Shown: positions 1 to 8,251 of the stretch, one piece after another | Layout of the letters: every line of letters starts with the position of its first letter | Position numbering within the stretch: position 1 is the stretch's first letter | NCBI GenBank assembly: GCA_000438155.1 | Contig: FR902932.1 | Span: 1 to 31,083, forward strand | DNA: 31,083 nt | From: Firmicutes bacterium CAG:95 | GTDB lineage: Bacteria; Bacillota; Clostridia; Lachnospirales; Lachnospiraceae | Direction: 5' to 3' | Translations under genes and position numbers: made by a program | The notes under the pieces: generated by a model | Database searches by the model: none | The model's input: the letters and a program-made list of their open reading frames with translations, nothing else | What the model was told of the DNA's origin: nothing

Positions 1-1
1 T

Positions 2-157
2 AGTGCAGCAGGTGTATGTAGAACACTTAGAGAATGCGAGCCAAAGACTTATAGAAATTTTTATCAACACCTGAATACGACAAAATATACCGCTTTCCCT
101 GTGTATAATGTTCTTTACGATGTCATAGCTTTATGTATCCAGCGTGACATTGCTTAA
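2..157 (+). CDS. 3' end of an unidentified gene (partial)
   Basis: An open frame enters from the left edge and runs 51 codons to TAA at 155-157, ending in the residues LCIQRDIA. It stops 19 nt before the spoIIE-type start, on the same strand, which fits an upstream neighbour in an operon. The composition is protein-like (aromatics, charged residues, no low complexity) and no membrane segment is visible. I do not recognise the family. It does not resemble the end of DivIC, the usual upstream neighbour of spoIIE in clostridia, nor a SpoIIE membrane domain. It could also be a chance open frame, because it is short and its start lies outside the window. Confidence 0.35.
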   Translation, partial: SAAGVCRTLRECEPKTYRNFYQHLNTTKYTAFPVYNVLYDVIALCIQRDIA

Positions 158-176
158 ATAGAAGGGGTGAACGGAC

Positions 177-1400
177 ATGAAAAGACAACCGGATATGGAT
201 AAAGAATCCTTCGCAAGTATTTTGCCGGATTACGGGAAGAGAAAATTAATGACCTATGCTGATTCGATTCGGGAACTGGCTTTAAATCTGGAAGACAATG
301 GGAATGAGGAACCAGGCGATAAAGAGTGCAGGGAAGCAGTAGACAGAAGAGCGATTCTCTGGCAGAAGAAGCTTTCGGAGAATAAAAGCCTGATGGTGGA
401 TCAGCTTCGGGAAATGTCCAAGATTATGATGGAGCTTGCCAAAGAGAACCGGAGATGTGTTCCCATGAGCAGCAGAAGATTCAAACAGATCGCCCATGCC
501 TTTAAAGAAATGGAGCTTCAGCTGAAAAGTCTGTATCTGATTGAAAATGAAAACGGCCGTACCGAAATATCGGTAACACTGAAAGGCAAAGGCAAAAATC
601 CGCTTTCCTCGGATGAGGTTGGAGATCTGCTGTCAGTGCTGCTTGGGACACACTTAAGCAGCAGACAGGATAATAAGTTCTTTTTGTCGGAGGGATTTGA
701 AACCCTGTATTATGTGGAAGAGTCCAGGTTTCATACCCTGACGGGAGTAGCAAAGGCTGTGAAGGAAACGGAACAGATTTCCGGAGATAATTACAGCTTT
801 TTTGAAATGGAAACGGGAAATCTCACGGCAGTATTGTCGGACGGAATGGGCTCCGGGGATAAGGCCTGTGCCGACAGCACAATGGTGGTAGAGCTGGTGC
901 AGCGCTTTTTAGAGGCGGGCTTTCAGATGGAAATGGCAATCCAGATGATTAACAGTATCCTGCTTTCCGGTGGGGAGCAGAGCAATATGTCAACGCTTGA
1001 TGTGTGCAGTCTCGATCTGTATAGCGGGGAATGTCATTTTATAAAGGTGGGAAGCTCCAGCTCCTATATTAAAAGGCAGCATCTGGTGGACCGGATCTCC
1101 TCCGGGAATCTGCCACTTGGTATTTTCCAGAAGCCGGATGTGGAAAGTATCGGACGCACCCTGATGGATGGGGACTATATTATTATGATTTCGGATGGTA
1201 TACTTGATGCGCTGTCACAGGGAATCGGAGAAGATATGCTGTCGGAATTTATAGGAAGCCTTACGGTGGAAAATCCCGGAGAAATGGCGAATACTATTTT
1301 GCGATACTGCATTCAGCAGTCCAGAGGGCATATCCGGGATGATATGACGGTTATGGTGATCGGTATCTGGGAACGGAATGTGGAGGACCGGGCATCGTGA
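177..1400 (+). CDS. spoIIE: SpoIIE-type PP2C serine phosphatase, short form without membrane domain
   Basis: This 407-residue protein matches the central and C-terminal parts of SpoIIE, the phosphatase that dephosphorylates SpoIIAA to release sigma-F. The metal-binding PP2C motifs are visible: SGDN near 200, SDGMGSG near 220, VGSSSSYIKR near 290, SGNLPLGI near 307, MISDGILD near 335 and DDMTV near 388. The N-terminal part (about 1-180) is charged and probably helical. Full SpoIIE is usually about 800 residues with about ten N-terminal membrane helices; here there are none, and an in-frame TGA at 168-170 rules out a simple upstream extension. The ribosome site GAAGGGG at 161-167 supports this start. 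The downstream neighbours tilS, hpt and ftsH are the usual clostridial ones, so this is probably the native locus. Whether it still acts in sporulation is uncertain. Confidence 0.85.
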   Translation: MKRQPDMDKESFASILPDYGKRKLMTYADSIRELALNLEDNGNEEPGDKECREAVDRRAILWQKKLSENKSLMVDQLREMSKIMMELAKENRRCVPMSSRRFKQIAHAFKEMELQLKSLYLIENENGRTEISVTLKGKGKNPLSSDEVGDLLSVLLGTHLSSRQDNKFFLSEGFETLYYVEESRFHTLTGVAKAVKETEQISGDNYSFFEMETGNLTAVLSDGMGSGDKACADSTMVVELVQRFLEAGFQMEMAIQMINSILLSGGEQSNMSTLDVCSLDLYSGECHFIKVGSSSSYIKRQHLVDRISSGNLPLGIFQKPDVESIGRTLMDGDYIIMISDGILDALSQGIGEDMLSEFIGSLTVENPGEMANTILRYCIQQSRGHIRDDMTVMVIGIWERNVEDRAS

Positions 1401-1453
1401 CCGAACCAGACAAAGGGCTTTCCATTTCCAGTAAAATACATTATATTTAATGT

Positions 1454-2863
1454 ATGGTTGAAGAAGTTTTGCAGTACATGACACAATATCATATGGTGGA
1501 ACCGGGAGATGTAGTGATTACAGGTGTTTCAGGGGGCGCGGATTCGGTCTGCCTCCTTCTTGTGTTACAAAAGCTGGCTGCAGAGCTTTCTATATCGATA
1601 GAAGCAGTCCATATTAATCATGGCATCCGCACAGAAGCTGCCGGGGATGCGGAATTTGTCCGGAGGCTGTGTGAAGACCGGGGGATTCCTTTTCATCTGG
1701 TCTGTGCAGATGTGGAGACACAGGCAAAGCAGGAAAAGATGTCTACGGAAGAGATGGGACGAAAGATCCGGTATGAGGCCTTCCGGCAGATTCTGGGTGA
1801 GCGTAAGGGCAGGATTGCGGTAGCGCATAACAGCAATGACCGTGCAGAAACGATGCTGTTTCATCTGTTCCGGGGAACTGGACTTGCGGGAGCGTGCGGT
1901 ATCCGTCCGGTACAGGGTGAAATCATCCGTCCCCTGCTTTTTCTTGAGAGGAAGGAAATCGAACAGTGGTTACAGGAACAGGGGATTTCTTTCTGTACGG
2001 ATGCAACGAATCTGGGGGATGACTATACCCGGAACCGGATTCGGCATCACATTCTGTCTTATGCAGAGGAGGAAATTGTGCACGGAGCCACGGCCAATAT
2101 GAATCGTGCGGCAAAGCAGCTGCAGGAGGCCGATGAGTATGTGATGAGACAGACGCTGGCGGCTGTGAAGAGGTGCTGCATCCTTACGGAGCATCCCAAA
2201 GCTGCTTCGGTGAAGCTTTCCCTGTTACAAAAGGAAGATCCGTTTATCCAAAAGCGGCTGTTGTTTTATACGGTGTGTGAAATTGCCGGCCGGAAAAAGG
2301 ATATTACGGAAGCGCATATCCAGAGCATATATAAGCTTTTACAGGGAACGGGCAGTAAAGAATGTATGCTTCCCTATCAGGTTCATGTCTATAAACAGTA
2401 TGAATGGGTAAAAATAGAAAAGAGTGAAGCAGAGAGAGGAATTTCACAGGCAAAATATATGGAATTACCGGAGCTGCCGGTTGATATTCCCTCTGTTGTG
2501 GATGTTCCTGGACTTGGAAGAGTGGAATTCCGGACATTTCCCTGTGAAAAATCTCAAATTATTCCTCAAAAAACATATACGAAATGGTTTGATTATGATA
2601 AAATAACAAGGATTATGTGCCTCAGACCGAGACAGGCTGGGGATTATTTAACGGTGAATCAGCAGATGGGACGAAAATCCCTGCAGGACTACTTTGTAGA
2701 TCAGAAAATCCCGAAAGAAAACAGAAATTCCCTGTATGTTCTTGCCATGGATCACCATGTAGTTTGGGTTCCGGGACTGCGGATCAGCGAGTATTTTAAG
2801 ATAACGGAACAGACAGAGCATGTTTTACAGGTGAAGGTTCTGTCAAAGGAGTTAGATAAATAG
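1454..2863 (+). CDS. tilS: tRNA(Ile)-lysidine synthetase TilS
   Basis: TilS uses ATP to attach lysine to the wobble cytidine of tRNA-Ile(CAU), so that it reads AUA. The N-type ATP-pyrophosphatase P-loop SGGADS is at residues 26-31. The second family motif appears as AHNSNDRAET instead of the common AHHxDDQxET, with two or three polar substitutions that may be typical of the lineage. NRIRHHIL follows near 195. The C-terminal TilS domain is complete, with CLRPRQAGD, GRKSLQDYF and VWVPGLRISEYF. The length, 469 residues, is normal. The start is the first ATG after an in-frame TAA at 1448-1450. No good Shine-Dalgarno lies directly upstream, so translation may depend on coupling to spoIIE 53 nt away. 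It shares an operon with hpt and ftsH. Confidence 0.95.
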   Translation: MVEEVLQYMTQYHMVEPGDVVITGVSGGADSVCLLLVLQKLAAELSISIEAVHINHGIRTEAAGDAEFVRRLCEDRGIPFHLVCADVETQAKQEKMSTEEMGRKIRYEAFRQILGERKGRIAVAHNSNDRAETMLFHLFRGTGLAGACGIRPVQGEIIRPLLFLERKEIEQWLQEQGISFCTDATNLGDDYTRNRIRHHILSYAEEEIVHGATANMNRAAKQLQEADEYVMRQTLAAVKRCCILTEHPKAASVKLSLLQKEDPFIQKRLLFYTVCEIAGRKKDITEAHIQSIYKLLQGTGSKECMLPYQVHVYKQYEWVKIEKSEAERGISQAKYMELPELPVDIPSVVDVPGLGRVEFRTFPCEKSQIIPQKTYTKWFDYDKITRIMCLRPRQAGDYLTVNQQMGRKSLQDYFVDQKIPKENRNSLYVLAMDHHVVWVPGLRISEYFKITEQTEHVLQVKVLSKELDK

Positions 2864-2904
2864 AATAATAAATGGCAGCACCATTAGAGAAAGGGGTCAT
2901 AAAT

Positions 2905-3429
2905 ATGGCTGAAAGAGTTAGAGTACTTTTATCAGAGGAAGAGGTAGATGCAAAAATCAAAGCGATCGGGGAACAGATCAGTAGGGATTATGCCGGTAAG
3001 AGTGTTCATCTGGTATGCGTCTTAAAGGGTGGAAGCTTTTTTATGTGTGAGCTTGCCAAAAGAATTACGGTACCGGTATCTTTGGACTTTATGTCGGTTT
3101 CCAGTTACGGAAGTGAAACGAAATCAAGCGGTGTCGTACGGATTGTGAAGGATCTTGATGAACCATTGAAGGGAAAGGATGTCATTGTTATTGAGGATAT
3201 CGTGGATTCCGGACGTACCTTAAGCTATCTGCTCGAAATGCTAAGGGACAGAGGACCTGCAAGTCTTCGTCTTTGTACCCTGTTAGACAAGCCGGAGCGA
3301 AGAGTGACTGATGTACATGTGGATTATACCGGATTCCAGATTCCCGATGAGTTTGTTGTAGGCTATGGTCTTGACTACGATCAGAGATACCGTAACCTGC
3401 CTTACATCGGAGTTGTGGAGTTCGATTAA
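2905..3429 (+). CDS. hpt: Hypoxanthine phosphoribosyltransferase
   Basis: This purine-salvage enzyme transfers phosphoribose from PRPP to hypoxanthine or guanine in the cytoplasm. The PRPP-binding motif VIVIEDIVDSGRTLSYLL lies near residues 93-110, the LKGGSFF loop near 40 and the SVSSYGSETKSSG segment near 65; the C-terminal DQRYRNLPYIGVV is typical of the family. An ATG at 2872 is in frame, but the start at 2905 is preferred: AAGGGG at 2891-2896 is 8 nt upstream, and the resulting 174 residues match the usual 175-180. The gene lies between tilS and ftsH, a widespread Firmicute arrangement. Confidence 0.95.
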   Translation: MAERVRVLLSEEEVDAKIKAIGEQISRDYAGKSVHLVCVLKGGSFFMCELAKRITVPVSLDFMSVSSYGSETKSSGVVRIVKDLDEPLKGKDVIVIEDIVDSGRTLSYLLEMLRDRGPASLRLCTLLDKPERRVTDVHVDYTGFQIPDEFVVGYGLDYDQRYRNLPYIGVVEFD

Positions 3430-3462
3430 TTTATATAAAGTAATTTCTGAAAGGAAAATAAC

Positions 3463-5304
3463 GTGAAAAGAAGTAGAGGATTAAGTGTATATTTTGTTGT
3501 GATGCTGGTTTTACTGGCACTGCTGGTTGTTCCAAGCTTTATGGACAATAACCGGATCGAATATACAAGAGGCGAATTAATGAATGATCTGGAGGCTGGC
3601 CGGGTAGTCAGCGCAGATATTACGCCGAGCCGGCAGACACCTACCGGTGAGGTAACGGTTACATTGGAGAGTGGTCTGGAAAAGACCTTATATGTTACGG
3701 ATGTCAGTGAAATCGAACAGTTCCTGATTTCCTTTAACATAGATCCCAATGTGGAAAAGGTACAGGAGGAAAACTGGTTTCTGACAAGTATTCTTCCGAT
3801 GCTGGTGTCAGTTGTTGTACTGATTGTGTTCTTTACCATGATGAACGGGCAGAACGGCGGAAGTAATGCCAAGATGATGAATTTTGGAAAGAGCCGTGCG
3901 AAGCTTTCTGTGGGCGACGGAACCATAACGCTTAAGGATGTTGCCGGTCTTCAGGAAGAAAAGGAAGAGCTGGAAGAAATCGTGGAATTCCTGAAGGATC
4001 CTGCCAAGTTTACCAAGGTTGGAGCAAGAATCCCGAAAGGCGTTCTTTTAGAGGGTGCTCCCGGTACCGGTAAGACACTGCTTGCAAAAGCGATTGCAGG
4101 AGAAGCGGGTGTACCGTTCTTTAGTATTTCCGGTTCGGATTTCGTGGAAATGTTCGTAGGTGTAGGTGCTTCCCGTGTGAGGGATCTGTTTGAAGAAGCC
4201 AAGCATCATGCACCCTGTATTGTATTTATTGATGAAATTGATGCGGTTGCCAGAAGACGTGGTACCGGAATGGGCGGCGGACACGATGAAAGAGAGCAGA
4301 CATTGAACCAGCTCCTCGTGGAAATGGATGGATTTGGTGTTAATGAAGGAATTATTGTGCTTGCAGCAACAAACCGGGTAGATATTCTGGATCCGGCCAT
4401 TCTTCGTCCGGGACGTTTTGACCGTAAGATTACCGTGAACCGTCCGGATGTGGCAGGAAGGGAAGAAATTCTCCGTGTGCATGCCAAGAACAAGCCGCTT
4501 GCAGAGGATGTGGATTTAAAGAAGGTCGCACAGACAACTGCCGGATTTACCGGTGCAGACCTGGAAAATCTTCTGAATGAGGCATCCATTGTTGCAGCAA
4601 AGGAAAACCGCACCTATATCATTCAGAAGGATATTGAGAAGGCCTTTATTAAGGTTGGGCTTGGCGTAGAGAAGAAGAGCCGTGTGATTTCGGATAAGGA
4701 AAAGAGAATCACGGCATTCCATGAAGCAGGTCATGCGATCCTGTTCCATGTGCTTCCGGATGTGGATCCGGTTCATATGATTTCCATTATCCCGACGGGA
4801 CTTGGGGCAGCCGGCTATACGATGCCACTCCCGGAAAAGGATGAAATGTTCTTAACTAAGAGCCATATGCTGCAGGATATTATGGTTTCCTTAGGCGGAA
4901 GAATTGCAGAAGAAATTGTGTTCAATGATATTACAACCGGTGCCTCCAATGATATCCAGAAGGCAACCAAGACAGCCAGAAATATGGTAACCCGTTACGG
5001 TATGTCCGAAAAGCTTGGTGTGATTAATTATGAAAATGATGAAGATGAGGTCTTTATCGGCAGGGATCTTGCACATGCCAAGAGCCACAGTGAACTGATT
5101 TCCGGAAAGATTGATACCGAAGTCAAGGATATTGTGGATGACTGCTACCGCAAGGCAAAGGAAATCATCTTAGAGCACATGGATGTGTTAAACAGGTGTG
5201 CCGAGCTTCTTCTTGTAAAGGAAAAGATCGGAAGAGAAGAATTCGAAGCGTTGTTTGACAGTAGAGAAATTTGTAAACAGGATAATCATGTGATGGAAAA
5301 CTGA
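3463..5304 (+). CDS. ftsH: ATP-dependent zinc metalloprotease FtsH
   Basis: FtsH is a membrane-anchored hexameric AAA+ protease that extracts and degrades membrane and some soluble proteins. An N-terminal membrane helix (about 8-25), an extracytoplasmic loop and a second helix (about 108-127) precede the AAA module. Walker A GAPGTGKT is at 198-205, Walker B is IVFIDEIDA, and the second region of homology is NRVDILDPAILRPGRFDRK. The zinc site HEAGH is at 420-424, with the third ligand likely D497. Translation starts at GTG, with GAAAGG about 8 nt upstream. The length, 613 residues, is normal. It is the last gene of the spoIIE-tilS-hpt block and is followed by a hairpin shared with the convergent repressor gene. 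Confidence 0.97.
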   Translation: MKRSRGLSVYFVVMLVLLALLVVPSFMDNNRIEYTRGELMNDLEAGRVVSADITPSRQTPTGEVTVTLESGLEKTLYVTDVSEIEQFLISFNIDPNVEKVQEENWFLTSILPMLVSVVVLIVFFTMMNGQNGGSNAKMMNFGKSRAKLSVGDGTITLKDVAGLQEEKEELEEIVEFLKDPAKFTKVGARIPKGVLLEGAPGTGKTLLAKAIAGEAGVPFFSISGSDFVEMFVGVGASRVRDLFEEAKHHAPCIVFIDEIDAVARRRGTGMGGGHDEREQTLNQLLVEMDGFGVNEGIIVLAATNRVDILDPAILRPGRFDRKITVNRPDVAGREEILRVHAKNKPLAEDVDLKKVAQTTAGFTGADLENLLNEASIVAAKENRTYIIQKDIEKAFIKVGLGVEKKSRVISDKEKRITAFHEAGHAILFHVLPDVDPVHMISIIPTGLGAAGYTMPLPEKDEMFLTKSHMLQDIMVSLGGRIAEEIVFNDITTGASNDIQKATKTARNMVTRYGMSEKLGVINYENDEDEVFIGRDLAHAKSHSELISGKIDTEVKDIVDDCYRKAKEIILEHMDVLNRCAELLLVKEKIGREEFEALFDSREICKQDNHVMEN

Positions 5305-5332
5305 ATTTGCAGTTGAACTGTTACAGAATATA

Positions 5333-5388
5333 AACTGCCATAACAACAGAGGTACGGTAGAAAACCATCTCTGTTATGGCAGTTATTT
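5333..5388. terminator. Hairpin between convergent ftsH and the LacI-type gene
   Basis: AACTGCCATAAC (5333-5344) and AGAG pair with CTCTGTTATGGCAGTT (5369-5384); a 3-nt bulge (AAC) lies on the left arm and the loop is about 17 nt. A short T-rich stretch follows on the + strand. Because the genes converge here, the hairpin may terminate transcription in both directions. The T-run is weak, so efficiency is uncertain. Confidence 0.65.
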
Positions 5389-6410
5389 TATGCCTTTTGT
5401 CCGGTGGTAGATCTCAGGATCAGTGACGGCTCAATAACAATATGTTCGATCTGCTGACGGGAGTTGGATTTTGAAGCATTAATCTGATGCTGTATAATAC
5501 GTATACAGTTTTCGGCCAGTGCCTTAGCATCCTGTGAAACTGTGGAAAACGGGAGATAGGATTCCCTGGAAACAGGTGCGTTATCAAAACCGATAATTTC
5601 ATATTCGTCAGGGATGCTTTTGCCATGTTTTAATAATATGTTGATAAAGATGCTGGCATAAGTATCCGAAGACCAAAAGATTCCTTTTTTTTGCCCTTTA
5701 TAGTCTTTTTCTATATTGTCATAGATTGTTTCTATTTTCTGGTATAATTTATCATAAGAATGAGGAAAGTCTTCCTGATATATTTTATAATTGGAATGAT
5801 GGGATTCACATAAATCGATAAAGCCACGAATACGCTGATAACCAGGTGCCATTTCATGATCTTTCGTATTTACGTGAATCAGGACATCGCAGTTGTCTCT
5901 GATAAATTGTTCTGCAGCTAACCTTCCTCCGTAGAAGTTATCGGTATTAACGCTGCTGATATATTGGTCTTCACGTTCAATGGAAACGACAGGAATTCCG
6001 ATTTCCTTTAGTTCCTCAGAAGGGAGATTGTGGCTTAATTCTATTAATCCTTCAATTTTATAAGATAATAATTCACGGATATATTTTCTTTCCTTATCTG
6101 GATCTTCTTTTCCAAGAAAAATAATAAACTTATATCCATATGTGGTATAGGTGTCAATCAGGTGTTGAACAATGCTGCTGTAAAACTGATGCTCAAAATG
6201 AGGAATAATGATACCGATAAATTCTGATTTACCGTTTGCCAGAATTCTGGCCACCTTATTATTTTTATAATTTAGTGCTTCCAGGGCATCTGAAATAATC
6301 TTTCGGTTTTGCAGGGTGACGCTTTCCGGATTATTGAAATAACGTGAAATGGTTGTTTTTGAAAAATGTGTGTAGGCTGCAATATCGTCAAAAGTGACTT
6401 TGGATCCCAT
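5388..6410 (-). CDS. LacI-family transcriptional repressor of the fructoside operon
   Basis: This is a 340-residue DNA-binding repressor with an N-terminal LacI helix-turn-helix (VTFDDIAAYTHFSKTTISRYF, about 5-25), the hinge region ILANGKS near 57-63 and a periplasmic-binding-protein-like effector domain (IGIIIPHFEHQFYSSI, then EIIGFDNAPVSR near 290). An in-frame ATG exists at 6473. The start at 6410 is preferred because AGGCAGG lies just upstream, the length then matches the family, and 6473 falls inside the promoter and leader region. The gene is divergent from the sugar importer operon, and two LacI-type palindromes lie between them. It most likely represses that operon, and perhaps itself, until a fructoside-derived effector binds. 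The effector identity is inferred. Confidence 0.92.
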   Translation of the reverse strand: MGSKVTFDDIAAYTHFSKTTISRYFNNPESVTLQNRKIISDALEALNYKNNKVARILANGKSEFIGIIIPHFEHQFYSSIVQHLIDTYTTYGYKFIIFLGKEDPDKERKYIRELLSYKIEGLIELSHNLPSEELKEIGIPVVSIEREDQYISSVNTDNFYGGRLAAEQFIRDNCDVLIHVNTKDHEMAPGYQRIRGFIDLCESHHSNYKIYQEDFPHSYDKLYQKIETIYDNIEKDYKGQKKGIFWSSDTYASIFINILLKHGKSIPDEYEIIGFDNAPVSRESYLPFSTVSQDAKALAENCIRIIQHQINASKSNSRQQIEHIVIEPSLILRSTTGQKA

Positions 6411-6473
6411 AAGTACCTGCCTTTCTTCTGTATCTACACTATGGATAATATCATACTGCTTACTGAAAACCAA

Positions 6474-6495
6474 TTACTTATTTCATAATAAGTAA
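6474..6495. repeat. Perfect inverted repeat in the repressor gene leader
   Basis: TTACTTATT (6474-6482) and AATAAGTAA (6487-6495) are separated by TCAT. It falls at about +7 to +28 of the repressor transcript predicted from the promoter at 6509-6536. It differs from the two CCGG-centred palindromes nearby. It could be a second regulator's operator, an autoregulation site or an RNA hairpin in the 5' leader. Confidence 0.5.
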
Positions 6496-6508
6496 ATTGT
6501 TATATCTT

Positions 6509-6536
6509 ATTTTACCACTCATTCTTAAAATGTAAA
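6509..6536 (-). promoter_or_regulatory. Predicted promoter of the LacI-type gene
   Basis: On the minus strand, TTTACA (6536-6531) and TAAAAT (6514-6509) are separated by 16 nt, giving a start site near 6502 and a leader of about 90 nt before the ATG at 6410. The palindrome at 6541-6558 lies directly upstream of the -35 box. Confidence 0.5.
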
Positions 6537-6540
6537 GTGC

Positions 6541-6558
6541 AAAATAACCGGTTACTTT
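6541..6558. promoter_or_regulatory. Putative LacI-family operator 1
   Basis: This imperfect 18-bp palindrome has the core TAACCGGTTA (6545-6554), one mismatched pair, and then A/T-paired flanks. It shares its core with the site at 6686-6697, 142 bp away centre to centre. The central CpG is typical of LacI/GalR operators. It lies between the divergent promoters, next to the repressor's -35 box, which suits autoregulation or DNA looping. Confidence 0.65.
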
Positions 6559-6639
6559 AAAAATATAAATAAAATATATTCAAAATATACAAATATAGAA
6601 CGACAATATTGTATAAAATGTAAAATTTGCAAAAGCATA

Positions 6640-6668
6640 TTTACATATTTCTGTTGATGATGTATTAT
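6640..6668 (+). promoter_or_regulatory. Predicted promoter of the fructoside operon
   Basis: TTTACA (6640-6645) and TATTAT (6663-6668) are separated by 17 nt, a near-ideal vegetative promoter with a start site near 6675. The operator at 6686-6697 falls about 10-20 bp downstream of that start site, a position where a bound repressor would block initiation or early elongation. Confidence 0.6.
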
Positions 6669-6685
6669 CTAGTCAAGAAAAGAAA

Positions 6686-6697
6686 GTAACCGGTTAC
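6686..6697. promoter_or_regulatory. Putative LacI-family operator 2
   Basis: GTAACCGGTTAC is a perfect 12-bp palindrome sharing its 10-bp core with the site at 6545-6554. It lies between the predicted start site (about 6675) and the solute-binding protein gene (6748). It is the most likely main operator for the divergent LacI-type repressor. Confidence 0.72.
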
Positions 6698-6747
6698 CTA
6701 AAAACAACTATGAGTAAATGCCATGATAAATGGAAGAAAGGGAAATT

Positions 6748-8211
6748 ATGAGAAAGAGACTACTGAAATTAACTTCAATGGTATTAGCTGGAACCATGCT
6801 GGTCAGCATGGCAACAGGATGTGGTTCGTCCAACACAACAACAGAAACAGCAGCGACTACAGAAACGACTGATGAGGTGACCGCTTCCTCTACAGAAGAA
6901 ACATCAACAGATGGAGAAGCACCAGTTTATGGGGACAATCTGGTATGGGATGGTAATGTACCTGTAAATAATGGAGAGGATGTTTCTCTTTTGGTTTATG
7001 CACCCAGTGGAACAATTGGTGATTACTATGTTGAGTGGGCAAATAACTATATGCAGTTACGACCTAATGTAAAGATTGATATACAGCTTCAGACAGAAGA
7101 TGTTGCCCAAAAAGTTATTCTGGAAACCCAGAATGGGACAGCACCGGATATGTTCTCAACACATAATGGCTGGAATACTGCAATTGTTAATACTTGTGGT
7201 ATGCCGTGGACACAGGACAGGTTTAACATAGATGGACTATTAAAAGATTATGTTGGACTGGAGCAGTTTAAGTATAACGACAATATTTATTATATTCCTT
7301 ATGGCATTATGACAAGTGGTATCTTTTATGACAAGGATCAGTGGGCAGAAGCAGGTCTGACAGAAGAAGATATTCCTAAAACGTGGGATCAGTTGATTGC
7401 AGTAGCCCAGAAGCTTACAAAAGTAGATGATAATGGAAAGATGACAGTGGCAGGTTTCGGTTTTAATGGAAATATATCTTTCCTGCTGGAAACCTTAAAC
7501 TATGAAAAAGGACTTCCGATGTTCGACAAAGAAGGAACTCCCATCATCGATGATCCGATTGTTGCTGAGAATATTCAGTTTATTCAAAAGCTGTATGATG
7601 AATACAAAGTAAACGACAGAAATTTTGATACGGCTGCCAATACATTTGCAACCGGCGAGTCAGCCATGATTTACAACTGGGGATGGTTAACTTACTCACT
7701 CAAATCTACTGCCCCGGATAAGAACATTGGATATTTCCAGACACCTTCCTTTGTTGAAGGAGAGGTTTGCCCTGCATATGGCCGTAACGGAGGGGACTCT
7801 TCTCTGGCTGTTAGTGCTACTTTGAAGGATGAGGCAAAGATTGAGGCGGCATTTGATTTCCTGACATATTTACTGGCAAATGATGATGCGGTATATGAAT
7901 TTGATGAACTGTTAAGTATGTATCCACGTAAGATTTCGTTAAGAGAAAATCAGGAAAAAATTGATGGAAATGTTGTATTCAAAGAATTAAAGAATTATGT
8001 GGATCGTACGGTCTGGCCAGGTCCTGTACCCGGATCTTATGCTGATAACAATTATATTACCGATGTTGTGGATCCGATTTTTAAGGAGAATGCAGATATT
8101 GCATCGACTTTGACATCAGCACAGAAAGTGTGCTCAGATGCACTGGCAGAAGAAGGCAATTGGTTCTTCTCAGAGAGAGATTATCAATATGCAAGTGAAT
8201 TTATCAAATAG
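6748..8211 (+). CDS. ABC transporter sugar-binding lipoprotein (fructoside operon)
   Basis: This family 1 extracellular solute-binding protein is a lipid-anchored receptor that passes oligosaccharides to the two permeases downstream. The N-terminus has a basic region, a hydrophobic core and a lipobox ATGC with the lipidated cysteine at residue 25, followed by a Thr/Glu/Ser-rich linker of about 40 residues, common in Lachnospiraceae. The mature part carries family-typical stretches such as NGTAPDMFSTHNGWN and an EAAFDFLTYLL helix. An ATG at 6730 is in frame, but 6748 is preferred because AAAGGG lies 5 nt upstream and the signal peptide then begins MRKRLLK. The length is 487 residues. The fructan-related ligand is inferred from the neighbouring enzymes. 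Confidence 0.93.
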   Translation: MRKRLLKLTSMVLAGTMLVSMATGCGSSNTTTETAATTETTDEVTASSTEETSTDGEAPVYGDNLVWDGNVPVNNGEDVSLLVYAPSGTIGDYYVEWANNYMQLRPNVKIDIQLQTEDVAQKVILETQNGTAPDMFSTHNGWNTAIVNTCGMPWTQDRFNIDGLLKDYVGLEQFKYNDNIYYIPYGIMTSGIFYDKDQWAEAGLTEEDIPKTWDQLIAVAQKLTKVDDNGKMTVAGFGFNGNISFLLETLNYEKGLPMFDKEGTPIIDDPIVAENIQFIQKLYDEYKVNDRNFDTAANTFATGESAMIYNWGWLTYSLKSTAPDKNIGYFQTPSFVEGEVCPAYGRNGGDSSLAVSATLKDEAKIEAAFDFLTYLLANDDAVYEFDELLSMYPRKISLRENQEKIDGNVVFKELKNYVDRTVWPGPVPGSYADNNYITDVVDPIFKENADIASTLTSAQKVCSDALAEEGNWFFSERDYQYASEFIK

Positions 8212-8251
8212 CTAAGTTGTGAGAATAACAGAAATTATGGGAGAAAAACAT

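Noticed and set aside
1..176. Frameshifted SpoIIE membrane domain upstream of the short SpoIIE
   Set aside because: The open frame there is polar, has no hydrophobic helices and ends in a clean stop followed by a proper ribosome site.
6411..6473. N-terminal extension of the LacI-type protein starting at 6473
   Set aside because: The extension lacks a ribosome site, lies in the leader next to the inverted repeat, and adds residues before the conserved helix-turn-helix. The ATG at 6410 has a good ribosome site.
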